Source: Denitromonas sp. (GTDB lineage: Bacteria; Pseudomonadota; Gammaproteobacteria; Burkholderiales; Rhodocyclaceae). Taken from it: a DNA stretch of 64,000 nucleotides. This document shows positions 18,572 to 26,282 of this stretch, one piece after another. How positions within the stretch are numbered: position 1 is the first letter of the stretch; each line of letters opens with the position of its first letter. The stretch spans positions 3,810,001 through 3,874,000 of the forward strand of contig NZ_JAUCBR010000004.1 in NCBI RefSeq assembly GCF_034676725.1. The letters are read 5' to 3'. The translations under genes and the position numbers were made by a program. The notes under the pieces are model-generated. The model ran no database searches, was not told where the DNA came from, and worked only from the letters and a program-made list of their open reading frames with translations.

Positions 18572-18583
18572 GGGTCAATTCTG
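18572..18583. repeat. IS21-type terminal inverted repeat, right
   Basis: GGGTCAATTCTG, the exact reverse complement of 16121-16132. A second GGGTCAAATT lies about 35 bases inside, giving the multiple terminal repeats typical of IS21. Confidence 0.75.
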
Positions 18584-18689
18584 GTTGGCCGTCAACACGC
18601 TGGGCGCGCTGCGTCGGATTCAACGACTGCCGAGCCTCGTCAAATCGTTCTTCCGTCAGCCCGAGTGCCAGTACGCTCTTATCTGACAT
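18584..18689 (-). pseudogene. N-terminal fragment of an unidentified gene cut by the IS21 element
   Basis: Reading minus-strand from an ATG at 18689 gives SDKSVLALGLTEERFDEARQ and about 15 further residues, then runs into the IS21 end. It looks like a genuine N-terminus (polar start, regular helix) but I do not recognise the family. It could be the start of the same recombinase whose C-terminus lies on the other side of IS21, with the middle lost, or an unrelated gene. Confidence 0.4.
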
Positions 18690-19677
18690 TACTTTCTAGA
18701 AGGTTAGTAACATGAAGGTCCGTAACCAGTTTCCAGTCGATTCCGTCGCGCTCGTTCGGCGGATCCTTCTCGCGGGCGTGAATGACCGTCAGCGACAGTC
18801 CCGGATAGCGCCGGTGCTTGCCGATTGGCGGTAGCACATGGATGCGACGATACCTCAACTCCAACACCGCTTCGCGCAAGCTACCGCGCGTGTCGCGAGT
18901 TTCGACTCGGTGCAAGCCTTTGCAGCAGACCTCATGCATCTCGTCCGCGATGGTGTGCGTGCCGTCACCGGCAAGGCGGTCCACGCAGGTACGCAAGAGA
19001 AAGTGTGTTCCGGTTGACTGTGCGGCGCAGAACAGTTCGTAAATGTCGCTCTCGCGATCTCCCACATGCACGCACCGTTCCGGCTTACCGAGCAAGTCCG
19101 TCGATTGCTGCAGATTCTGGAGCCAGCGGATGCTCTCCTTTTGCTCGATCGGCACTCGTGTTGGATTGACCTTTTTCTTGAGCGCGTTGGTCCCTTTGAA
19201 TTTGCTGCGCGTCCAGAACGTCACCGCTGCGATCCCCAACGGCAAGCCCTCGCGCGTCACGACCAAGCTCGAGTGCATCAGGATGCCGCAGGCAGTCCGC
19301 TGACCGACCTGCCCGAGCAGACCGATTGTGCCATCGTTGTGCTTGAACGAAATCTCCGTCGTGTCGTGCAAGACCAGAACACGGTCATCGACGAGGGAAG
19401 CGCGTTCGCGGGTCGAATGAAAATGTCCTGACAGTATTGCTTCTTCACTGACCCGTGGATTCGAGAGAAAGCGGTACGCAGCCTTCGTATTGGCCCAGTC
19501 TTGACAGGCAAACGGAATACTCTTGCCGACGCCCTCCGTCAGTTGCTGGAGCAGAGTTCGAAACCGCTTACCCAACCGCTCGTCCTTGAAGTCGGAGGTA
19601 GCCACCTCGTCCTCTGCCCACGACTGCACTTCCAACTGGGCACCCGAATGGATGCCAGTACCGCTGCGCTTGTCCAT
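18679..19677 (-). pseudogene. IS4-family transposase, C-terminal third missing
   Basis: The frame gives about 332 residues in the IS4/Tn5 style: EDEVATSDFKDERLGKRF near the start, the first catalytic Asp in LVLHDTTEISF and the second in VHVGDRESDIYELF. The expected Y-(2)-R-(3)-E-(6)-K box with the catalytic Glu is absent. Family similarity ends at WKLVTDL and the frame runs out within about ten residues, next to an imperfect palindrome (18689-18710). I chose the internal ATG at 19677. The protein cannot be active. Confidence 0.8.
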
Positions 19678-19815
19678 GATTTCGCCTCGCAGGCTAACAC
19701 TTGCCTGCCAAAGCTTAGATAGCACTTTAAGAAAATACTATAACGCAATGAAAATTGTGGGTAATTGAAAGCTGCGACTCGGCGTGGGGTTGAAGCCAGA
19801 GGAAGTCGCGAGAGC

Positions 19816-19844
19816 ATGAATCATCGGAATGTCCCGATATTCAT
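19816..19844 (+). promoter_or_regulatory. Hairpin directly in front of a Shine-Dalgarno sequence
   Basis: ATGAAT-ATCGG pairs with CCGAT-ATTCAT across a six-base loop, with one bulged C. The GGAGGA ribosome site follows immediately at 19845. It may stabilise the mRNA 5' end or tune initiation of the first island gene. No T-run follows, so it is not a terminator. Confidence 0.45.
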
Positions 19845-19858
19845 GGAGGAGCGCCGTC

Positions 19859-21163
19859 ATGGCCCATCCCAACGCACAACCCATCATCGCCGTACAGGGC
19901 GGCGGGACGACGGCTGCGCCGACCCTGCTGGGGCAAGGCCCCGCCCGCATCCCCACCGGCGGCAAGATCCGCGCTGGCATCAAGGTGCTCACGAAGAAGG
20001 CCGCTGCAGAGCCCAAGGCCAAGGCGATCTACGATCAGGGCGTGGCTGCGGGCCACTCCTTCGAGCAGATCGAGCGCGCCATCGGCGACGCCCTGCCCGA
20101 GCTCAAGACACCGCTGGTGCCGCGCAACGTGCCGTGGTTCACCGTGCGGGCGCAGGACTTCCCCAATCCCGAGATCGCCCGGGAGATTCTGGACGCCTAC
20201 GGCGAGGACCGGGGTGAGGGCCGGCGCCTTTACCGCTTCCCGGTGGTGTTTCCCTCCGACCACTGGCAGACCGTGATGCCGCACGAACTGGCGGCCTGGG
20301 GCGCGCACGAGAAGCACTACTGGTCACAATACTCGGCCGACGGCCGGGTGCGCCACTGCATGTGCCATGCCTCGGTGCCGGTCGACGAGACGGGCCGGCG
20401 CACGATCCGCCTTTTCGGCGGGCGCAAGACCGTGATCCGCGAGGACAACGGCGGCCTGTGTGATCCCGAGACCTGTCGCGAGTACCAGCAGCGCCAGTGC
20501 AACCTGACCGGACGCTTCCTGTTCTTCATTCCCGGCATCCGTTCGATCAGCGCCTTCGAACTGCACACCAACAGCTTCTATGCGATGAACGCGGCGATCC
20601 AGAAGTTCGAGACCGTGGGCTTCCTGCGCGGCGGGCGCATCTCGGGTTTCCTCGACCGGCAACGCACGCCGTTCTACCTGACCAAGAAACTGATGGAGGT
20701 GGCGCACATCGACGAGCAGGGGAGAGCGGTGCGCGTGCCGCAGTGGATCATCGACTTGGAGGCGCCGGTGGACGTGACGGCCTTGCTGCGCGACAACGAA
20801 GACACCGAGACGGCCCTGGTCCAGGCGCAACTGGCGACGCAGCTGCTTCAGGGGAGCTCGGTGGCGGCGAGCGCCGAGCCGCTGCAGCCGGAGGCAACCG
20901 AGGTGGCATCCGTCGAGGCGCCACCGCTGCGCGAAGGGCAGCCTAGCCTCGAGCAACTGATGGCGCGTGTGCAGGCCTATGGGATCGCGCGGGAACGGTA
21001 CCAGGCGTATGCCGATCGGCGGTGGGGACGGGGCTGGAAGATCAACCCGCACGGCCGTGCCCGGGCCTGGGACGAACTGGAGCGCTACCGCAATGACCCA
21101 CAGGGCTATCTCGACAAGATCGAGAGCGAACTGCAGCTCGCCTCCCGCGGGAGAGCCTCATGA
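19859..21163 (+). CDS. Recombination-directionality-factor-like (Gp3-like) protein of the island
   Basis: A 434-residue protein found in integrative elements, often named hydrolase or metal-binding protein; its core resembles the Gp3-like recombination directionality factor family. Conserved stretches include PRNVPWFTVRAQDFPNPEIA, FPVVFPSDHWQTVMPHEL and ISAFELHTNSFYAMNAAIQK. A Cys-rich part has CMCHASVPVD and CDPETCREYQQRQCNL, probably a zinc site. GGAGGA precedes the ATG at 19859. The stop overlaps the SbcD-like gene by four bases, so the two are co-expressed. Role in excision is inference. Confidence 0.7.
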   Translation: MAHPNAQPIIAVQGGGTTAAPTLLGQGPARIPTGGKIRAGIKVLTKKAAAEPKAKAIYDQGVAAGHSFEQIERAIGDALPELKTPLVPRNVPWFTVRAQDFPNPEIAREILDAYGEDRGEGRRLYRFPVVFPSDHWQTVMPHELAAWGAHEKHYWSQYSADGRVRHCMCHASVPVDETGRRTIRLFGGRKTVIREDNGGLCDPETCREYQQRQCNLTGRFLFFIPGIRSISAFELHTNSFYAMNAAIQKFETVGFLRGGRISGFLDRQRTPFYLTKKLMEVAHIDEQGRAVRVPQWIIDLEAPVDVTALLRDNEDTETALVQAQLATQLLQGSSVAASAEPLQPEATEVASVEAPPLREGQPSLEQLMARVQAYGIARERYQAYADRRWGRGWKINPHGRARAWDELERYRNDPQGYLDKIESELQLASRGRAS

Positions 21164-22497
21164 TCCGCATCGCCCATTTCTCCGATCTGCACTACGGCAC
21201 CAAGAACCTGACGGAAGCCGATCGCTGCTTCGGCGGCGCCATCGACCGAGCCATCGCGCTGGGCGTGGAGGCGGCCGTCCTGTCGGGCGATGCCACCGAC
21301 CATGGCCTGGACTTGCACGCCCCGGCCGCCGAACGGCTGTTCGCCCAGGTACGGCGGCTGGCCGAGCATTGCCCGGTGCTGATGCTGCAAGGGACGTTCT
21401 CGCATGAGCCGCCGGGCACATTGGCGATCTTCCGGCTGCTGGGGGGACGGCATCCAGTGCATGTGGCCGACCGGATCGGGCAGGTCGCCCTCACCGCCCA
21501 AGGTGAATGGCTGGCTTCGACGGACTGGTGCTTCGACCGGCTGCCGGCCGGTGCTCGCGCGCTGTTTTCCTGCGTGCCCACGGTGAACAAGGCCGCGGTC
21601 GCGGCGGCGGTCGGTGCAACGGAAGCCGCCCAGGCGGTCGGCGAGCAACTGGCCCTATTGCTGCGCGGTTATACGCCGACCCATCGCGCGGCTCGCCAAC
21701 AGGGCGTCCCCACCATCGGCGTCGCCCATGGCACTGTGTTCGGCTGCGTGAGCGAGCACGGCGTGCCGATGGCCGGCTTCGATCACGAGTTCACCACCGG
21801 CGCGCTGTTCGGCGCCGAGGCGCAGGCCTTCATGCTCGGGCACATCCACCGGCATCAGGCATGGGAACAGGAGAGCAGGGCAGGCCGGCAGTGCATCGCC
21901 TATCCCGGCTCGATAGGTCGTTTTCACTACGGCGAGGAAGGCGAGAAGGGGTTCCTGCTGTGGGACGTCGATGCCGATCAGGCGCGCTGCAGGCTGGAGC
22001 CCACGCCCGCGCGCCGAACCGTCGACATCGTGTTCGACGGCAAGCCCGACCTCGATGCCCTGAGGGCGGCGATCGCGCGGCAGGACCCCGCCGGCGCGTT
22101 TGTGCGCGTGCGCTGGACCGTCGCCGACGAAGATCGCCACGAGGTCGACCGGGCGGCGATCGAGCGGCTGCTGACCGGGGCGGCGCAGATAAAAATGGAG
22201 GGGCGGATCGTCCCCGTGGTGCGCACGCGGGCGGCGGGAATCTCGCAACTGGCGAACCTGCCGGACAAGGTGCGGGTATGGGCGCAGGTGACTGAGGCGC
22301 GGGCCGAGCCGTTGCTCGCGTGCCTTGAGGCGCTCGCAACGCAGACCCCAGAGGAGATTGCGGACGGTTTGCTTCGTAGGGGCGGAGATACGATGCCACG
22401 GCTAGCATGCGATGGAGATGCAAATCTGCAGAGTCTTCGGCCTCTGGAACGGAATGGCCAAGGACGAGCGCGAGCCGGCGCCTCTGGATTGTTCTGA
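21160..22497 (+). CDS. SbcD-like metallophosphoesterase
   Basis: A 445-residue calcineurin-like phosphoesterase resembling SbcD/Mre11. Metal-binding motifs are HFSDLHYG (D-x-H), LSGDATDHG (GD), GTFSHEP in place of GNHD, and GHIHRHQ (GHxH). It should be the nuclease half of an SbcCD-type complex with the SbcC-like ATPase encoded at 26283. A two-gene minus-strand module separates the two. The last ~30 residues after GLLRRGGD are atypical and may come from the inserted module's flank. Confidence 0.78.
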   Translation: MIRIAHFSDLHYGTKNLTEADRCFGGAIDRAIALGVEAAVLSGDATDHGLDLHAPAAERLFAQVRRLAEHCPVLMLQGTFSHEPPGTLAIFRLLGGRHPVHVADRIGQVALTAQGEWLASTDWCFDRLPAGARALFSCVPTVNKAAVAAAVGATEAAQAVGEQLALLLRGYTPTHRAARQQGVPTIGVAHGTVFGCVSEHGVPMAGFDHEFTTGALFGAEAQAFMLGHIHRHQAWEQESRAGRQCIAYPGSIGRFHYGEEGEKGFLLWDVDADQARCRLEPTPARRTVDIVFDGKPDLDALRAAIARQDPAGAFVRVRWTVADEDRHEVDRAAIERLLTGAAQIKMEGRIVPVVRTRAAGISQLANLPDKVRVWAQVTEARAEPLLACLEALATQTPEEIADGLLRRGGDTMPRLACDGDANLQSLRPLERNGQGRARAGASGLF

Positions 22498-22528
22498 ACC
22501 AGCGGTAGAGTGCTGCGTGCGTCTAGGC

Positions 22529-24190
22529 TTATGTTGTCGACGTCGCGTATCCCAGAAACTCCTCGACGGGCGATCGGGCTGCATCCCAGCGACGCACGGC
22601 CGCCCGTGGTCTTTCGCGGTATCCAGCAACGGTCAAGTATAGCCGTCGCTTTGCGCGGGAGATTCCCACGAAGAACGCTGACCGCTCATCGGCGCGCTTG
22701 CCAAAGAACGCTTGTTCCTCAATGCCCAGCAGGATGACGCTATCGAATTCTAGGCCTTTGCTCTTGTGGATTGTCATGATCCGCACGGCGCTGTCCTCGG
22801 AGAACCGTGACAAAGCACCCACCGCATCCGAATCGAGGGCAAGTAGTTCGGTGATACGGTCTAGAGTCTGCGCGATGATTTCGTCCAGCCGGCCGCCGCG
22901 TTCGTAGTCAGCTGAGAGCGCTGCGATAGCTTCCCGGCCCAGCAGGCTGAGGAACTCATTTGCGAGCTTGCTCAGGGCGGCGGAGTCGTACATGGCGGAG
23001 CCCCCTCGGCGCACCTGAGTGCGGGTGCAATCGATATGGCGGTTCCACCGGGCGCGCTGCTCGTAGGCAGCATCGTCGTCCAGCCCTGTCGCCAAGAGCG
23101 CATCCATCAACCGACCGTAGGCATCCGGCTCCCGCTCGCTCACTACCACGGCAAGAAAATCGACGATGAGACGTGCCGCCGGTTCGACAGACAGATCCTG
23201 CAGGTTCTGCTCGTCGCGGAACGGAACATTGTGGCGGCTCAGCTCCGCCATCAAGCGATCAGCATAGAGATTCGGTTGCTTGGATACCAACACGGCAATC
23301 TCCGAGGGCGGCAGGCCCTCGTCATTCATCCATCCCTGAATCATCTCGGCCAGAGCTTCCGCTTCGTCCTGACTGTCCTGAAATTCGAGGATGTCAACGA
23401 AACCGCCTGGCCCTGCCAGTTCTGCGTCGGCTACTGCGGCACTGAGGTCCATGACTTTGACCATGGCGTTCTGCATGCGGCGCAGGCGTGGCAGCGAACG
23501 AAAGTTCTGGTAAAGGTTGAGGGGAAGGGCATTGAAATCTTCGGCAATGGTCTGGAATACCCCCTCCAGCGCGCCGGCCCAGCCCATGATTCGTTGCTTG
23601 GTGTCGCCGACCGCGGTCAGCGGAATGCCGGTGCCGAAGAAAGCAGTCCGGATGAGCTGGTATTGCATATCGGTACAGTCTTGGAATTCGTCGAGGAAAA
23701 CGTGGCTGTAGGTCTGTCGTACAGCGTTGCGTGCCACGGCACTGGCCTGCAGGATCTGGACGGCCAGGGGCACCATGTCTTCGAACTCGATCTGGCGTCG
23801 CTGGACCCTCGGCGAGCCGACCGAGTAGTCGGCATCGAGTGCGTCCCTACCGGTCAGTACCGGACGAAAGCGGTCGATCAGACGCTTGGCGAAGGCGTGA
23901 AAAGTGTGGCTGTCCAGCCGTGCCGCGAGTGCCGAGCCACAACGCCGGCGCACCCGATCCTTGAGGTTGCGGGCAGCGTCGACTTTGAAGGAGATCGCGA
24001 GGATGCGCTGCGGGTAGCGGCAAGTTCCGGTTCGCAGCAGGAAATCAGCGCGCTGTGCGAGCATCTCGGTTTTGCCGGCGCCTGGCCCGGCCGTCAACGC
24101 CAGACTGCGCTCGGTTTCACGGGCGGCGGCGAGCGCGTTGGGTTCCAACTTCAGGCCGTCGGACGGATGCCAGCGGTCGGGCTTGATCAT
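22529..24190 (-). CDS. gajB: UvrD-like helicase, Gabija GajB-like
   Basis: A 553-residue superfamily 1 helicase: motif I GPGAGKT (35-41), motif II LDEFQD (166-171), motif III GDTKQRIMGWAGA, motif IV YQNFRS, motif V TIHKSKGLEFD and motif VI VGISRAKRRLYL. All are intact. The ATG overlaps the stop of the OLD-family gene by four bases. This gene order (OLD nuclease, then UvrD helicase), the overlap and the sizes are those of the Gabija anti-phage system, in which GajB senses or unwinds nucleic acid for the GajA nuclease. Confidence 0.8.
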   Translation of the reverse strand: MIKPDRWHPSDGLKLEPNALAAARETERSLALTAGPGAGKTEMLAQRADFLLRTGTCRYPQRILAISFKVDAARNLKDRVRRRCGSALAARLDSHTFHAFAKRLIDRFRPVLTGRDALDADYSVGSPRVQRRQIEFEDMVPLAVQILQASAVARNAVRQTYSHVFLDEFQDCTDMQYQLIRTAFFGTGIPLTAVGDTKQRIMGWAGALEGVFQTIAEDFNALPLNLYQNFRSLPRLRRMQNAMVKVMDLSAAVADAELAGPGGFVDILEFQDSQDEAEALAEMIQGWMNDEGLPPSEIAVLVSKQPNLYADRLMAELSRHNVPFRDEQNLQDLSVEPAARLIVDFLAVVVSEREPDAYGRLMDALLATGLDDDAAYEQRARWNRHIDCTRTQVRRGGSAMYDSAALSKLANEFLSLLGREAIAALSADYERGGRLDEIIAQTLDRITELLALDSDAVGALSRFSEDSAVRIMTIHKSKGLEFDSVILLGIEEQAFFGKRADERSAFFVGISRAKRRLYLTVAGYRERPRAAVRRWDAARSPVEEFLGYATSTT

Positions 24191-26124
24191 TCCGGCAGTT
24201 CCGCCAGTTTGGCCTTGACCAGGTCCAATAGGCGATCGATGGAGCCGGGTATGTCGAAGCCCAGCACAGCATCGTCCAGCGCTGCTAGCGCCTCCAAATG
24301 AACAGCCGGTTTGCTACCCAGTTTGAAGCGACGATGGTAGGCATCGAAGTATCGCTGCTCTTCTTCGGTGTACTGGCCGGCGTCCCCGTGGCTCTTGCCG
24401 AGTACCGCAACAATGGTTTCGTCAGCAGGATCGTCCAGCTCTGCGTCTTTGATTTCGTATGCGGTCGGGAACTGGCGAAGCATCGCGAAGTCGAGATCGA
24501 GCGGCGAGGAGAAGAAGACCCCTGCTGATTCCAGGAACTTCAACCAACACTGGCCGTTTTCGGACTTCAGCAATTCCTGGTCCCCATTCCATTTCGGGAA
24601 GCCATCGAGATGCTTGGGTGCGAGATCGCTCTTGATGGTTGGAAACTTGAGCAACTGCTGAATGGCATATCGGACGCGTCCCCAGCCGCCCTGATGGCGC
24701 CCCAGGTCCAGGTCCAATAAGGTCACCTGAGGAATGTCCAGGCCATGGAGCAGGCGCCAGAAATGGTTCACGTGGCGACCGCCCAACGGTACGACTGAGA
24801 TCGAGGCATCGTCTTCGGCGAGCCCTTTGGCCTGCAGCAGACGCGGCAGGACGATCTCTTCGCTGTCCCCTTCCCCGAGGATGACCAACCGGGAAAAATA
24901 CAGCTCTGGGAAAGCCTGGACCGCTTCGCGCACGAACTTGTGAGCATCATCGGTGGCGTCCGGCAGGATGATCGACTTGACTACGGTCTGCCGGTCCCCA
25001 TTGAGGCGCAGGTAGCGGATGTTCTCCGGCGGCACGCGTTTTAGCAGCGACGGCGCGTGGGTGGCGACGAGGGCTTGCGCGTCGTGGTGGCCCGCGAAGG
25101 CGCTCAATGCCTTGATCACGCGGCCGAGGTAGTGGGGCGACAGACTGTTCTCGGGCTCTTCCATCGCCACCAGGGTGAAGACGGCGGGCCTGAGCTTATC
25201 GACGTCGAATGCATCGAGCTTGCCGTCCAGTACTTGGCGGCCGATTTCCTGGATGGACAGCACCAGCGAGACATAGAGCAAGGATTGCTGACCGTCGCTC
25301 AGGCGCGAAAAGTCGACCATCGGCTCGCCATGTCCCGGCGTGAATCCTACCGTCAGATGGCGCAGCAGGTTGTCGATCTCGTTGCGCTCGAACGAAACGC
25401 AGGGGCTCGCGTAATAGCTTCCCTTGTGCAGGACTTGCCATTGGGCGGACAGCTGTTCTCCGAGGCCGCCGACCGCCGCATTTCCGGCCAATGCCTCGCT
25501 GATGTCCTGGGTGAGACCGGCGATTTCATCTCGTTCAGCCTGCCAGTTGGCAGCGCGCAAAGCACGGCCCAATAGCGAGTTGGCCGCGTAGGAGATATGG
25601 TCGGTTGGATCTCGTCGGGCGGGAAGGTAATGTACCTGGATTGCATTGCGGTCATGCTTCTGCACCGCTACCGTCTTGGTCGGAACGCCGTCGTCGTCGA
25701 CCTGAAGCACATAGTGCATGGTCTCTTCGATATCTCCATCCTCGTCCATCTCGGCGGCCAAGCGGAACCTTATCCGGGGAACCCCGTCGGCGGACTCCAG
25801 TTGCATGTGCGCGAAATGGCCGGGTATGGTGGCATGTTTGCCCTTTGGCGCCATGAGTTCGGGAAACTCGAATTGCGCTTCGATCCACAGCGTCAGTAAT
25901 CCGAGGTCGCCATCAGCAAGGTCGGCCGAGGTGACGTGAAAATCGCTTCGCCGTATCCGCCGCAACGCTGGATCTAAACCGAAGAGACGGGCGAGTGCCT
26001 GCAGTACAGCCGTCTTGCCGGCCCCATTGGGACCGAGCAGAAAGCTCATGGCTGCCAAGTCGATAACGCCCGGCGTCGGGCCGAAGGATTGGAAGTTGCA
26101 GATCCGCAGTTGTGTGAGCTTCAC
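24187..26124 (-). CDS. gajA: OLD-family ATPase-TOPRIM nuclease, Gabija GajA-like
   Basis: A 645-residue class 2 OLD protein. Residues about 1-370 are the ABC ATPase: Walker A GPNGAGKT at 31-38, signature LSDGQQS about 275, Walker B MEEPENS about 321, and the H-loop in VATHAPS at about 353-359. The TOPRIM domain follows, with LGEGDSEEIVLPRLL (catalytic Glu about 418) and LLDLDLG (D-x-D about 470). It is longer than typical GajA (about 580), with an extra C-terminal region. GajA-type enzymes nick DNA when nucleotide levels fall during infection. The start is a GTG after GGGGACAGC. Its own promoter lies just upstream. Confidence 0.8.
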   Translation of the reverse strand: MKLTQLRICNFQSFGPTPGVIDLAAMSFLLGPNGAGKTAVLQALARLFGLDPALRRIRRSDFHVTSADLADGDLGLLTLWIEAQFEFPELMAPKGKHATIPGHFAHMQLESADGVPRIRFRLAAEMDEDGDIEETMHYVLQVDDDGVPTKTVAVQKHDRNAIQVHYLPARRDPTDHISYAANSLLGRALRAANWQAERDEIAGLTQDISEALAGNAAVGGLGEQLSAQWQVLHKGSYYASPCVSFERNEIDNLLRHLTVGFTPGHGEPMVDFSRLSDGQQSLLYVSLVLSIQEIGRQVLDGKLDAFDVDKLRPAVFTLVAMEEPENSLSPHYLGRVIKALSAFAGHHDAQALVATHAPSLLKRVPPENIRYLRLNGDRQTVVKSIILPDATDDAHKFVREAVQAFPELYFSRLVILGEGDSEEIVLPRLLQAKGLAEDDASISVVPLGGRHVNHFWRLLHGLDIPQVTLLDLDLGRHQGGWGRVRYAIQQLLKFPTIKSDLAPKHLDGFPKWNGDQELLKSENGQCWLKFLESAGVFFSSPLDLDFAMLRQFPTAYEIKDAELDDPADETIVAVLGKSHGDAGQYTEEEQRYFDAYHRRFKLGSKPAVHLEALAALDDAVLGFDIPGSIDRLLDLVKAKLAELPE

Positions 26125-26157
26125 GCTGTCCCCGAGCTGATCAAATATTTTGATTGC

Positions 26158-26194
26158 ATTGTAATCAGCGATGCCACCGGGACCAAAGTGGTCC
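26158..26194 (-). promoter_or_regulatory. Promoter of the Gabija-like pair, with inverted repeat over the -35 box
   Basis: Minus-strand TTGGTC (-35, complement of 26181-26186), a 17-base spacer, and TACAAT (-10, complement of 26158-26163). Transcription would start about 27 bases before the GTG. The -35 box lies inside a GGACCA/TGGTCC inverted repeat (26180-26194), a plausible operator. Another short palindrome, TCAAATATTTTGA, lies between promoter and gene. The region is clearly more AT-rich than its surroundings. Confidence 0.55.
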
Positions 26195-26282
26195 TTGCGG
26201 GGGCAGGGGCCGGCGGAGCCGGTTGAAGCGGGGCAGGGCGGGAGGAGACTAGGTTGTCGTCATCTCTCAGTGGAGTAACACC

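Larger units (their letters stand above)
16121..18583 (-). mobile_element. IS21-family insertion sequence, intact genes
   Basis: It encodes istA then istB on the minus strand and is bounded by a perfect 12-bp inverted repeat, CAGAATTGACCC at 16121-16132 and its complement at 18572-18583. Further TGACCC-type subrepeats lie just inside both ends, as usual for IS21. No target-site duplication is evident between the flanks, so the outer sequences have probably been rearranged since insertion. Confidence 0.8.

Noticed and set aside
16895..18715. A 606-codon + strand frame across the IS21 genes
   Set aside because: Shadow of istA and istB; those carry intact catalytic motifs on the other strand.
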